This document shows, piece after piece, positions 26,320 through 37,500 of a stretch of DNA of 64,000 nucleotides (positions are counted from its first letter, which is position 1; every line of letters begins with the position of its first letter). The stretch is taken from NCBI GenBank assembly GCA_016714785.1, contig JADKCC010000015.1, positions 145,212 through 209,211 of the forward strand. The letters run 5' to 3'. The DNA is from Saprospiraceae bacterium. Its GTDB lineage: Bacteria > Bacteroidota > Bacteroidia > Chitinophagales > Saprospiraceae. A program made the position numbers and the translations under genes. A model generated the notes under the pieces. It was given only the letters and a program-made list of their open reading frames with translations, did not search any database and was not told where the DNA came from.

Positions 26320-29300
26320 ATGCGTCAGATTATCTTCTTTGCTTTTTTATTAAGTGTCAATTCCCTTTTAGGTCAATTTGTAACACTCAATCCTTCAACT
26401 GCTAGACCAGAAGAAAGTGCAACACTCATTTTTGATGCCAATCAAGGCAACAAAGAGTTAGTCGGTGCTACAAAAGTTTATATGCATCATGGTGTAGTCA
26501 CAGATAAAGTCAATGGTACGGCGTGGAAATATGTCAAAGGCAATTGGGGACAGGACGATGGCATTGGCCTCATGACTAAGGTAAATGGTGAAGCTAACAA
26601 ATGGCAGATTACTTTTAATCCAAGCATACGTGCACACTTTGGAGTACCTGTTGGTGAGAATATTTTCAGGATTTCCTGTGTATTCCGTAGTGCAGATGGC
26701 ACTAAGAAGGGTACAATAGCACAAGGCGAATATGGTTGGGGCACTGTGACATCCAACGGTGATATTTATGTCAATCTTAACAGTGACAATTTTGTTTCAA
26801 TCAATGCACCATTGGGCAATGAAAGTATCATTCTAGCGGGTCAAACTATACAAATGCAAGCAACTACTTCGTCTGAAGTATCCAATATGAAACTTTTGAT
26901 AGATGAAGGCAATGGATATGAAATCAAAGCAGAAGTAAATACTGGAAAAACTATATCTTATAGTTATGTAGCAAATGAATCTAAAGAAATCAATATCAAA
27001 GTTGTAGCTACGATTAATGGACAAAATGTAGAAGCCATTAAAAAGTATAACGTCGTAATACGCAAACCTACAGAAATAGCAAATTTGCCAGAAGGTTTGA
27101 AGTCAGGTGCTAATTATGATCTAGCTGATCCAGCAAAAGTGACGCTAGTACTGCTAGCTCCACATAAAGAGTTTGTGTATGCTGTTGGTGACTTTTCGCA
27201 ATGGCAAGTTAAAGAAGAAAACCAAATGAAGCGCACGCCTGATGGCGAATATTATTGGTTAGAACTCAATGATCTAACACCTCAGAAGGATTATGTATAT
27301 CAATATTGGATAGATGGTAAAATAAAAATTGCTGATCCTTATGCAAGACAAGTTGCAGATCCTTGGAATGACAAATGGATCGAGCCTGCAGTATTCCCCA
27401 ATATTCCTAGTTACACTCGTGAAGACCTAGGAATTGCTGCCGTGTTCAAAACCAATCAGATACCTTATACTTGGGCTGAAACAGAAGCTACATGGATCAA
27501 ACCGAATGTTAATCACTTGGTGATTTATGAGTTGCATATTAGAGATTTTGTGGCATCACATTCCTATCAGACTATGATTGATACTATTTCTTATCTTAAA
27601 AGACTTGGCGTCAATGCGATAGAATTTATGCCGCTTAACGAATTTGAAGGTAATGATTCCTGGGGATACAACCCATCCTTCTTTCTTGCATTGGACAAAT
27701 ATTATGGCACCAAAGAGAAGCTTAAACAATTCATAGAGATTGCTCATCAAAATGGGATTGCTGTAATTTTGGATATTGTACTTAACCATGCTTTTGGCCA
27801 ATCACCTATGGTACAGATGTACTTTGATGGTGGAAAACCTGCCGCAAATAATCCTTGGTTCAATAGAGAATATGTCGGGCAATATCAATGGGGATATGAT
27901 TTTAACCATGAAAGTGCCTATACCAAGAGATTTGTGGATGAAGTTAATAAATATTGGCTGGAAGAGTTTCATTTTGATGGATTTAGATTTGATTTTACCA
28001 AAGGTTTTACCAATTATGCTCCCGGAGGCAGTGTTGATGGTTTTGACCAATCGCGTATCAATATCCTAAAGCGAATGAATGATGAGATTAAAAAGGTGGA
28101 CCCTACTGCTTACGTTATTTTGGAGCATTGGAGTCCAGCCAATGAAGAAGCACAGTTAGCAACTTTTGGAATGAAAATGTGGCGTAACAAATCTTATGAC
28201 TATGTGCCTGCCGCTATAGGAAATACAATAGGAAGTTTCACTAATATGGATGCCACTTCACATGTTACTTTTTATGATAGTCATGACGAACGTAGGATTG
28301 CTGAACACTGCATCACAGAAGGTAGGTCGTCAGGTAGTTACAATGTCAGAGACTCATTGGTCATGTTTGAAAGGGTTAAATTGGCAGCTGCCTTTACATA
28401 CCTTCATCCTGGACCAAAAATGATCTGGCAATTTGATGAGTTAGGATATGACATTGACATCAATTTTAATGGAAGAGTAGGCCGAAAACCTTATGTTTGG
28501 GGACAAGGTTCACTCAAATATTACAATAGTACGCTTAGACAAAATATATATAAAACGTATCAAGGACTTTTGCATGTACGTAATACTATTACACCGGCTG
28601 TATTGGCGGCTTCACAAAAAAGCCATCTTCATACTGGGGATACTAGAAGACTGAGTTTTAATACACCAAATATTGACTTAGTGGTTATTGGTAATTTTGC
28701 TTTGACTACGAAGACGATTGATCCTAAATTTTCACAAACTGGTTGGTGGTACAACTATTTTTCTGGAGATTCGATCATGGTGACAAACGTATCAGCGCCT
28801 ATCCATTTAAAAGCAGGTGAATGGCATGTATTTACTACCAAAAGACTAGCTGATGGTCAACCAGATGTAGTAGCTGTATATGAAAATCCAGTCACTATCA
28901 ATCCTGACCCTTTCAAAGGTAGCGATCTTATAAAAGTAAGATTTGACGCCACCAAAGCTAGTAATGCTGGTACCCAAGGATTGATAGGCGCCAGTAAAGT
29001 ATATTTCCACTCAGGAGTGATTCTTAATACAGCCAATAATAATACCTTGACCAATGTAAAGGGTAATTTTGTAGATGATGGCATTGGACTGATGACAAAA
29101 GTTTCAGACAATATATGGGAAATATCCATCACACCCAATGAATATTACAATATACCAAGTGATAAGGAGATCTTTCAGATAGGCATGTGGTTCAGAAATG
29201 AAGACAATACAAGAAATGGATATGGATTTAGAGATGGTATTATCTATTTTGAAGTGCTTTCAGACCAACCTATGTTAACTGTGAGTCCTTCCAGTTTCGA

Positions 29301-29928
29301 TCGAGATACTGAAGTCACCATCACGTTGAACACCGCTGTGGGCAATAGAGAACTCAAAGGTGTGGATAAAATCTATATGCACTCAGGTGCAGTTTTGTCA
29401 AATTTAAGTGCTCCTAAAGGTAGTGATTGGAAAAAAGTAGTGGGCAATTGGGGAATGGATGATGGTGTAGGACTCATGTCAAAAGTAGCTGGTAAACAAG
29501 ACCTTTGGCAAATCAAACTCAAACCTGCTTCATATTATGGATTAACAAGTGGTGAATTTCCATATTGGTTAGGGGCAGTATTCAGAAATGCTACAGGAAC
29601 AGCCAAAGCAACTACTAACCCAGGCATTTATGATTTTGGTCTCGTAGATGCAGTTAGTCAGGATATTTTCATAAAAAACCAAAAATCTGTCAACGTCATT
29701 ACTACTTCGATAAGCAAAATCAAAATATTCCCAAATCCTACTTCATCAAGTGTTAAAATTGAAGGTATTTTGGAGCCGCAGCACTTCACAATTTTCAGCA
29801 CAATGGGCAAAGCAGTATATGGCAAAATAGTAAATTCAGGGGATGAAATAGATGTTGCTTTTTTACCAGCAGGATTATATTATATTAATATTGGAACCTA
29901 TACTGGTAAATTAATTGTGGTGGAGTAA
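26320..29928 (+). CDS. Secreted GH13 alpha-amylase family glycoside hydrolase with T9SS type A sorting domain
   Basis: A protein of 1,202 residues that hydrolyses or rearranges alpha-glucans. Order: signal peptide (ends SLLGQ); a beta-sandwich module (about 22-150); an Ig-like linker; a CBM48-like domain (about 270-345, VTLVLLAPHKEFVYAVGDFS); the GH13 barrel from about 398 (LVIYELHIRDF). The barrel has the nucleophile Asp in DGFRFDFTKGF, the acid/base Glu in VILEHW and the third acid in YDSHDERR. Two more copies of the N-terminal module follow (about 860-985 and 990-1110; each has KVYxHxGV and a GIGLMTKV-like core). A type A sorting domain ends the protein (KIKIFPNPTSSSVKIEG ... GKLIVVE). It is probably displayed on the cell surface or released. 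Confidence 0.93.
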   Translation: MRQIIFFAFLLSVNSLLGQFVTLNPSTARPEESATLIFDANQGNKELVGATKVYMHHGVVTDKVNGTAWKYVKGNWGQDDGIGLMTKVNGEANKWQITFNPSIRAHFGVPVGENIFRISCVFRSADGTKKGTIAQGEYGWGTVTSNGDIYVNLNSDNFVSINAPLGNESIILAGQTIQMQATTSSEVSNMKLLIDEGNGYEIKAEVNTGKTISYSYVANESKEINIKVVATINGQNVEAIKKYNVVIRKPTEIANLPEGLKSGANYDLADPAKVTLVLLAPHKEFVYAVGDFSQWQVKEENQMKRTPDGEYYWLELNDLTPQKDYVYQYWIDGKIKIADPYARQVADPWNDKWIEPAVFPNIPSYTREDLGIAAVFKTNQIPYTWAETEATWIKPNVNHLVIYELHIRDFVASHSYQTMIDTISYLKRLGVNAIEFMPLNEFEGNDSWGYNPSFFLALDKYYGTKEKLKQFIEIAHQNGIAVILDIVLNHAFGQSPMVQMYFDGGKPAANNPWFNREYVGQYQWGYDFNHESAYTKRFVDEVNKYWLEEFHFDGFRFDFTKGFTNYAPGGSVDGFDQSRINILKRMNDEIKKVDPTAYVILEHWSPANEEAQLATFGMKMWRNKSYDYVPAAIGNTIGSFTNMDATSHVTFYDSHDERRIAEHCITEGRSSGSYNVRDSLVMFERVKLAAAFTYLHPGPKMIWQFDELGYDIDINFNGRVGRKPYVWGQGSLKYYNSTLRQNIYKTYQGLLHVRNTITPAVLAASQKSHLHTGDTRRLSFNTPNIDLVVIGNFALTTKTIDPKFSQTGWWYNYFSGDSIMVTNVSAPIHLKAGEWHVFTTKRLADGQPDVVAVYENPVTINPDPFKGSDLIKVRFDATKASNAGTQGLIGASKVYFHSGVILNTANNNTLTNVKGNFVDDGIGLMTKVSDNIWEISITPNEYYNIPSDKEIFQIGMWFRNEDNTRNGYGFRDGIIYFEVLSDQPMLTVSPSSFDRDTEVTITLNTAVGNRELKGVDKIYMHSGAVLSNLSAPKGSDWKKVVGNWGMDDGVGLMSKVAGKQDLWQIKLKPASYYGLTSGEFPYWLGAVFRNATGTAKATTNPGIYDFGLVDAVSQDIFIKNQKSVNVITTSISKIKIFPNPTSSSVKIEGILEPQHFTIFSTMGKAVYGKIVNSGDEIDVAFLPAGLYYINIGTYTGKLIVVE

Positions 29929-30013
29929 ATTTATTTATTTACAAAATGGTACATATTTCATTGAACTAAGCAAATTCTTTTACTGTTTTATCGAAATAAA
30001 TATTGATTGTAAT

Positions 30014-30472
30014 ATGACCATTCACGCAGTAACACCAGAAGATTATATAGCACAGATAGCTGATAGCGATAAAAAGGAAGCGATTGTCCGCCTTAGAGAG
30101 ATCATTAATAAAAACATACCTGATGGTTTTGAAGAAGGGATTTTGTATAATATGATCGGGTATTACATTCCACATAATCTATATCCTAATGGCTATCACT
30201 GTGATCCAAAAATACCGCTTCCTTTTATAAATATTGCAGCGCAAAAGAATTTTGTAGCGATCTATCACATGGGAATTTATGCTGACCCGGACTTATTGGA
30301 GTGGTTTACTACTGAACATAAAAAAAGATCACCCTTCAAATTGGATATGGGGAAAAGTTGTATTAGATACAAAAATCCAGATAAAATTCCTTATGATCTC
30401 ATAGCGGAATTAATTAAAAAAGTCTCTCCAGCAGATTGGATTACTCAATACGAAAAGAACTATAAAAAGTAA
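30014..30472 (+). CDS. DUF1801 domain protein
   Basis: A protein of 152 residues from the ATG at 30014; the frame is open back to 29915, but that part overlaps the GH13 gene end and looks non-coding. The sequence AVTPEDYIAQIADSDKKEAI, then EEGILYNMIGYYIP and NFVAIYHMGIY, is the pattern of DUF1801 (YdhG-like) proteins of unknown biochemical role. Its TAA overlaps the ATG of the next gene (TAATG), so the two are probably translationally coupled. Confidence 0.85.
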   Translation: MTIHAVTPEDYIAQIADSDKKEAIVRLREIINKNIPDGFEEGILYNMIGYYIPHNLYPNGYHCDPKIPLPFINIAAQKNFVAIYHMGIYADPDLLEWFTTEHKKRSPFKLDMGKSCIRYKNPDKIPYDLIAELIKKVSPADWITQYEKNYKK

Positions 30473-31380
30473 TGGTGCTAGTTCGTTTTTTGGTCATCTT
30501 GAATTTAATAGCCCTCAATATCAAAATGATGTCTCAGAGCAATTTCCAGCATTTCTATATTTATGATATAAACAGCGACCCTGATGATAAAAAATATGAC
30601 TATGGTATAATGGAAATAGAAAATAAAAAACTTATAAAAAAAACGAGTAAAATGGAAGAAGACGCTTGGATGACGACCATAAAAAACAGTATAGATAATC
30701 TTCCTGCACATAAGAGTAGCGTCATATTCTACTTACATGGATATCAGGGAGATAATAAATACTTTATGCAACAAAGTGGGTATATCTTACAAGAAACCAT
30801 CTTTGACTCGACGGCTCATTCCTATGGCATGGCGATATCTTTACAATGGACATCGGTTCTTACTTATGACAATGCTGTTCAAAATGCGTATAAAAAAGGA
30901 GCTAACTTTGTGACCAAACTAGCAGAAATTAGTAATTATTTAAAAGCCAAACATCCATTAGCTAAAGTTACTTTTTTGTGTCACTCTATGGGGAACAAGG
31001 TATTTCAGGGTATCTATGAGCAATGGATAAAAGTGGATACATCCTTATATATAGAAAATGTGATGATGATGGCAGCTGATTTGCCAAATGATATTTTCAA
31101 AGATAACTTTCCTAATTTATCAAAACATGTCAACAAACTGTACATTTATCATCATTTAGGTGATAAAACCTTGCAAATGGCCAATGCGATGAAATCACAC
31201 CAAAGGTTAGGAATTTTAGGTGTAGATCTAAATAGTGCGCCGAAAGATGGTATGTTTATAAGGAATGCTACTAATTTGAGCGATGACGAATCTTTTGCCG
31301 GCAAACTGACCAATCATAGATACTATTATGGAAGTCCCACAGTAAGAAGTGAATTATTAGATATTTTAGGAAGGAAATAA
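30472..31380 (+). CDS. Alpha/beta hydrolase (DUF900-like), exported
   Basis: A protein of 302 residues. The N-terminal hydrophobic stretch VRFLVILNLIALNI looks like a signal peptide. The fold is marked by SSVIFYLHGYQGD (oxyanion region), the nucleophile elbow VTFLCHSMGNKVF (Ser in CHSMG) and the downstream KLYIYHHLGDKTL carrying the acid. This is the arrangement of DUF900-type hydrolases. Substrate unknown. It overlaps the DUF1801 gene by one base. Confidence 0.85.
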   Translation: MVLVRFLVILNLIALNIKMMSQSNFQHFYIYDINSDPDDKKYDYGIMEIENKKLIKKTSKMEEDAWMTTIKNSIDNLPAHKSSVIFYLHGYQGDNKYFMQQSGYILQETIFDSTAHSYGMAISLQWTSVLTYDNAVQNAYKKGANFVTKLAEISNYLKAKHPLAKVTFLCHSMGNKVFQGIYEQWIKVDTSLYIENVMMMAADLPNDIFKDNFPNLSKHVNKLYIYHHLGDKTLQMANAMKSHQRLGILGVDLNSAPKDGMFIRNATNLSDDESFAGKLTNHRYYYGSPTVRSELLDILGRK

Positions 31381-31407
31381 TTAAAATTCGTTAAATTATA
31401 ATCTTAT

Positions 31408-31462
31408 GTCATTTCGAACCACAAAGTGGTGAGAAAACTTATTTTATTCAAATATGACTAAG
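31408..31462. repeat. Dispersed repeat related to the element at 5756
   Basis: GTCATTTCGAACCAC...CAAATATGAC repeats 5756 to about 5806 with two mismatches over about 51 bases. It contains a short hairpin CCAC/GTGG. Only the right part of the larger palindromic element is present here, at the 3' side of two convergent genes. Confidence 0.7.
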
Positions 31463-31477
31463 TAGAATTACTCTCTA

Positions 31478-31515
31478 AATAAAAATATCCTTGCATACTT
31501 TCATATACAAGGATA
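31478..31515 (-). terminator. Terminator of the giant adhesin gene (- strand)
   Basis: On the - strand, TATCCTTG and CAAGGATA form an 8-bp stem with a 14-base loop, followed by TTTTTATTT. It is about 50 bases downstream of the stop codon. Confidence 0.6.
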
Positions 31516-31564
31516 CCTTATTAGCACTTTGAAGACTTCACAAAAAGTCTTTATGTGTTGTGAT

Positions 31565-34500
31565 CTATCTCATTACAGTGACATCTCCAGCCCTATTTTC
31601 GATACTTCCATCTTTAAATAATAGCTCAATGTTATAAACATATACACCAGGTACAACAGGCTTATTCTTAAATGAACCATTCCAGAATGACTGTGGATTA
31701 GATGGCGATAAATCTTTGGCAAAGAATAGTAAGTTGCCCCATCTGTCATAGATACTATATTTTGTTACCATTTCTACTTCTCCGCAATTTATACTGAAAT
31801 ATGAATTTCCGCTTATACTTTCAGTATTTATAATATTGGGGATACATTCAGGTTTTACTTTTCTGATAGTAATTCTAATAACATCTGTGGCGATACACGC
31901 ACTTTGATTGGTTATAGTGACAGTATATTCTGTATCATCTGTAGGTTTAACCAGTAAAGTAGGAAGATTTTTATTGGATGTTATTTCAATACCGTTGGCA
32001 TACCAAGTGACGCTTAAAGCAGTAAGTGGATTATACTGACCCACAATGGTAAGTAACGTATCATCTCCAAGATTAAATATTAAATCTTGACCAAGATTAA
32101 CTGTAAATATAGGTGGTTCAATGATCTTAATTTCTGGCCATCTGTCATTGATACATCCATTTGCATCTTTTACCATGATTTTGTAATTACCAGTTTTTAA
32201 GTTCGATGTAGATGTTGTGGAGCCATAAGTTATACCACCATTGAATGATATTTGATAAGGAGGCTGACCACCTCTGATATTGCTCAGCCTGATTGAAGCA
32301 GTTTGCCCAAAACATGCAATGGTATCCACACTAACATCAAATAAGGGAAGATCGTCTTCCAAAATTACAGTAACATTGTCTGAAGCGGCACACTTAGTCA
32401 CAGTGTCTCTTACAGTCAAAGTAAAAATACCACCTTGCAATACAGTATGCTGCATCTGATTACTTACAATGTCATTGGCTAGTTTCCATTCGTAAATAAT
32501 ATTTGGGCCGACGGAAGATAAGCTTGTGCCTAGTATTGCAGATTGGATAGTGCAATTTAAAGTTTTGTCTAAGCCAGCATCAGCTATTGGCAAATCATTG
32601 ATCCTAATTGTCACATCTTCTTGATCATCAGGACATGGTGCTTGGCCAGTAAAACTATATCTGAATACATAAGAACCTGATGGTCTTCCAGTAAGAGTAA
32701 ATGTACCGTTTTGTGCGTTGAAACCAGCAGATCCACCATTTACTACTGTCCATGTTCCGCCTGAATCTTCATTGTCCAATCTATCAAATAGGCTGACCAC
32801 GTCCGTAGCACCTACACAGTATTCAGCGCCTCTAGCTGTACCAGCATTTTTAGGGTTAAATATGTTAATCGTCACTATCTTTGTAGATGGACATGGCGCA
32901 GGAAGTGGCGTATTTAATTCATAATAAATGTCATACAAAGCAGCTGGCATATTACTAAGATTTAGTACACCATTGGTAATTACTATCAAAGGATTATTGG
33001 ACTTCCAAGTACCCGGTTTGGCATCGCTAAATGGTCTCAGATCAAAAGTGGCGCTTGATGTACAGATGGAAGGTATCTGACCTAATACGATTTGTTCACA
33101 ACTACAATCGATAACTTCTACGTTGGTTGGTATTTTAATATTGACACATGGCACGGTAGATGCTACTTCGTAATAATAATTAATGGTACCTAACGGCGAA
33201 CCAATGTAACTTACATTGGTAAAATTAGGAATTTCAACTAAATCTTTGTCTAACCACTTACCAATACCTGTTGTAGAGACTAATAATGCTCTAAAATCTA
33301 AGGAAGAAGGCCCTGAACTTGATACTGTATTACATACCATTGTATCTTTTGTAACAGCAGTATTTTGGTTTTCAATTTTTAGAATTACGGTCGAATCTTT
33401 TTGACATGTACCTGATGGCGCCGGAACTAAACTATAGGTCAATTTGTAAATTCCTTCTGATAGGTTCTTGGCATCAAGTATATCGCTAGGTGTATTGATG
33501 ATATTCCCAATAGGGTTTCTCACTAACCAAAAACCAGGAGAATTAGGAATGCCTTCAAGCGTATTGAGATCCAATAAGCCATTAGAATTACATAGTGGGC
33601 CAGGATTATTGATGTTGATCGCAGGGCATTGACAATCAGATATGGTTATTTCTACTTCTACAGACACAGGCGTACATGGAGAGGTAGCATTACGAGTATA
33701 AGTAAATTTGAAAATTGCTCCGACAGGTTGGGCCACAAAATCTACTACACCAGAAGCACTGATTGGGAGGGAAGGACTACCACTTGTTTGTGTCCACACG
33801 CCTGATGTAGTGTATCCATTTTTTAAGAGATCGTATAATCGAACGGTTGTTGGTCCATTGCCGGAATTAATATTGCATGCGGTACCTTTCCTTTCCACTT
33901 CTGCTACTGGTTGCAAAGCAATGGTGACTGGAGCTGGGACACTATTGGTACATCCAGCTATTGGGTTACTTAAAGTAAATGTAATTTGGTAACTACCGGT
34001 AGGTTTTCCAAAGACATTCAAAAATCTACCACTAGTTATCGCACCAGATATATTTGATGACCAAACACCAGTAATTCCGACTGGTGTAGTCGTCAGAATG
34101 GTGCTGCTATTTAGATCAATGAGCGTATTATCACCATTACAAAGTGATAATGGTGTGATCATTACATCGGGGCATTTACAATCTCTGACTACAATCTTCA
34201 AATCGATAGAATCATTTTTACATGGAGATTGCGCCGTGTTGGTGATATATCTTACAGTCAATACTTCATCTTTTGCTAAGCCAGTGCCATTTATAGTGGA
34301 TGGTGCTGTAAAAGCAGATGCTGGACCAGATACCAATTTCCAAGTACCGATACTACTACTAGCCGCCAATAAAGTATTAACATCAAGCATAGTACTACCT
34401 GTTGCATTGTCATTACAAATAGTGGTTTGTGTTGTGGTGAGTGTCGCCACAGGATCATCATACACCACAATATTTGTTGTAGGTTGACAGTTTGGTGTCA

Positions 34501-37500
34501 AATCCCACTGTACAATATATGTTCCTGCTTGCAAACCTGTAGGATTAAAAATGTCATTGACCATTGTAATGCCTACAGGACTTATTATGCTGAATGTACC
34601 TCCCAATGCTGGATTACCTTTTTTGGTTTTCATATCGACAGGTGCTGACCCTTGATTACAGTATGGACCAGTAGGTAAGATTTGTGGACATTGGCAAGCA
34701 TTTACTGTTACAAACAAAGTATCCACCACATTACTACATGGATTCATTGCTCCAGAAGTTGTGTATTCAAATTGATAGCTGCCTGCCGCAATTCCAAGGA
34801 AACTAACATTGGAAGGATCAGTTGTAAAATCAACTCCAGAACCTGTAATTTCTCGCCAATTGCCTAATACATTTGGAGGATTAATTTGAGTTGTAAAGTT
34901 TATACTGCTCGGACCAAAACCATCATTTGTTCTACAAACTATTAATGGAGTAGGAGAAATATTGAGTGTAGGTGTTAAATTATTAATGACTGTTACTGTG
35001 TCTGAACCAAAACAGGTAGATTGTGAAACATCCACCCAATACTGACCACCTGAAGATACTTGTATGGTCTGAGTAGATTCACCTGTATTCCATAAATACA
35101 GATCAAAACCACCTCCAGCATCTAGTACACCGTTACTCCCATCACATAAACTCAATTCGTTGATATTGGGAGATAAGGAATTGCCCACAGTGACCGTTAC
35201 ATATAAGATTGTTGTACAATTAAAAGGTGTACTCACTGTCAAGGAGTAATTTCCTGCAGCTGAAGTAGTAATAGACGCACCATTCGATGTTGTATTATTA
35301 CCTAAATTGGTCCACACAAAGGTACTGCCAGTGATATCGCTTGTACCAGTCAACGTAGTGCTTTGCCCTGGGCAAATTGCTGTGGACCCTGAATAACTAA
35401 CTGTTGGTGCGGGATGTACCGTTATGGTCCTTGATGCTGTACTGGTGCAGCCGTTTGATTGTGTAGCAGTCACTACATACGTAGTTGTAATGCTTGGGCT
35501 AATGGTAATATCAGGTGTTGTAGCGCCATTTGACCATATAAATGAAGAAAATGCTGTTGGATTATTGACACTTATTTGTGATGTAGCACCATTAGAACAT
35601 CTCTCTGTATTGCCTGCTAAAAGCACTTGCGTACCACTAATGGTAGTCACATTAAGTGTCCGCTCAACAACACAACCACCAGTAGTATATGTCAATAGTT
35701 TGAAACATGTCCCGTAAGTAGATAGATCTATATCTTCAAAAGTAAATATTTCAGTATTTCCATCTGCTATATAAGTGTAGTCGCAATTATATAATTCGAA
35801 TCTATCAAAGCTTGAGTAGGATTGGCCAATATTGTAAGTACCTACTAAATCTACCATGCTACTACCGCAAGCTATCGGTAAATAGGAGAAAACGGGAGCA
35901 GGTCCTTCATCTACTGAAATCGAGGCAGTAGCTGTCCCTGTACATCCCCAACTGTCAGTAACGGTCAACAACAATGTGCCTGAAGTTGCTTGTGATGATT
36001 CTTCCAATAAAAAGAAGCGATCATCCCAAAGTGTTAGAAAAGGTCCACCATATCCATTGATACCTGATGGTGGTGTCCATACCAAATTATAAGGAGCAAG
36101 ACCAGATGTAACATTTCCATATATAGGATCGGCATTACCTTCTATCCCATCTTTGCAAACAGCAATATTGCTAGGGTCGATTACAGCTGTTACTGGATCT
36201 TTTATGTCAACCTCCACACTTTCTATACCTTGACATCCTAAGTCATCCGTGAAAGTTACACTATAATCGGTAGGCGTAGTAGGGCACACTTGTACAGTTG
36301 CACCTGACCCATTTACACCTTGTCCTGACCACTGGAAATCTACATAGTTACCGGTTCCGCCCATTGGGTTTATGGTTATGTTAATACAATCTCCTGGATT
36401 ACAAACGTAAGCAGGATCAGGAATAAAAGTTCCTTCCAACTCAGGGTAAACGGTGACAAAAATTGAAATGGGTGGACTTTGACATACTTGCCCTGGTATT
36501 GTGCCATATACTATGTATTCAACTATTTGAGGGGCATTTGAAGTATTAATAAGGGTCTCTAGGAGATTCATTTGGCCAAACGGATAGGTTCCACTCAATG
36601 TTTCACCAGTAACATTAGGATTATCAATGGTGGTTAATATAATATTGGCGGCAGGGTCACTTGCTACAGCAGTTACTAATACTGGTACACCAGAACATGT
36701 TTCTTTATCATCTCCTTCGACAGTGATGAGTGTATTACATGCTGGAAAACCTTGCCAAGTCAATGGTGTGGATTGCGCACATGAAAGATTGGTCCAACAA
36801 CCCAATTCCCCATCCGCAAATGAAAACATAACAACTTTTAAACTTGCTCCTTCACATTCAGCTTGAGTTTCAAACTCTTTCACTTTTAAATCAAAACAAA
36901 TACTTACACTTTGGAGGCTGCCGCAAGCTCCTGGCAAACCCCATGCAGTATCAGGATTACTTCCGTCAGTGCAATCAGCGCCACTTCCTGGTGATGCCCA
37001 ATACCAGCCTGCAGGCATATCTCCTCCAGCAGCTAAGCCTCCAGCTCCCCAGGTTAAACCTAAATTTCCATTAGGTAATGTGACAGGGCTATATTGTGGA
37101 CTTGAGAAATTGTAATGGACTTCAGCTTCATCATACCAACTAGAACCACCTGGAGCTGCTTGTCCTGACAATGGTAAAGCATCCAGATCCCAACCTTCAT
37201 ACACAACTGGAACTATTCCTTGCAGCCATTGGCAGTTATTGCCATCTGGTGGTACTGTTCCTGCTGCTGAAACAATAAAGTTTACATTATAACAAAAGTG
37301 CACCACTTCCCCTGAGCAATAGGGTCCAGTTTGATCTTCATTAGGATGTTCTGGGCGCGTAACATCGAGTGTTGCTCCGTAACAATCAAATGATCCGGCA
37401 TCAAAAGCGTTGGCACAGACAGTAAAGTCATCATCGAGATTCATGCCTCCCGCTGCTTCTACTCGTACATAAATAGTCCCTGATCCAATTGGGAAAGGAT

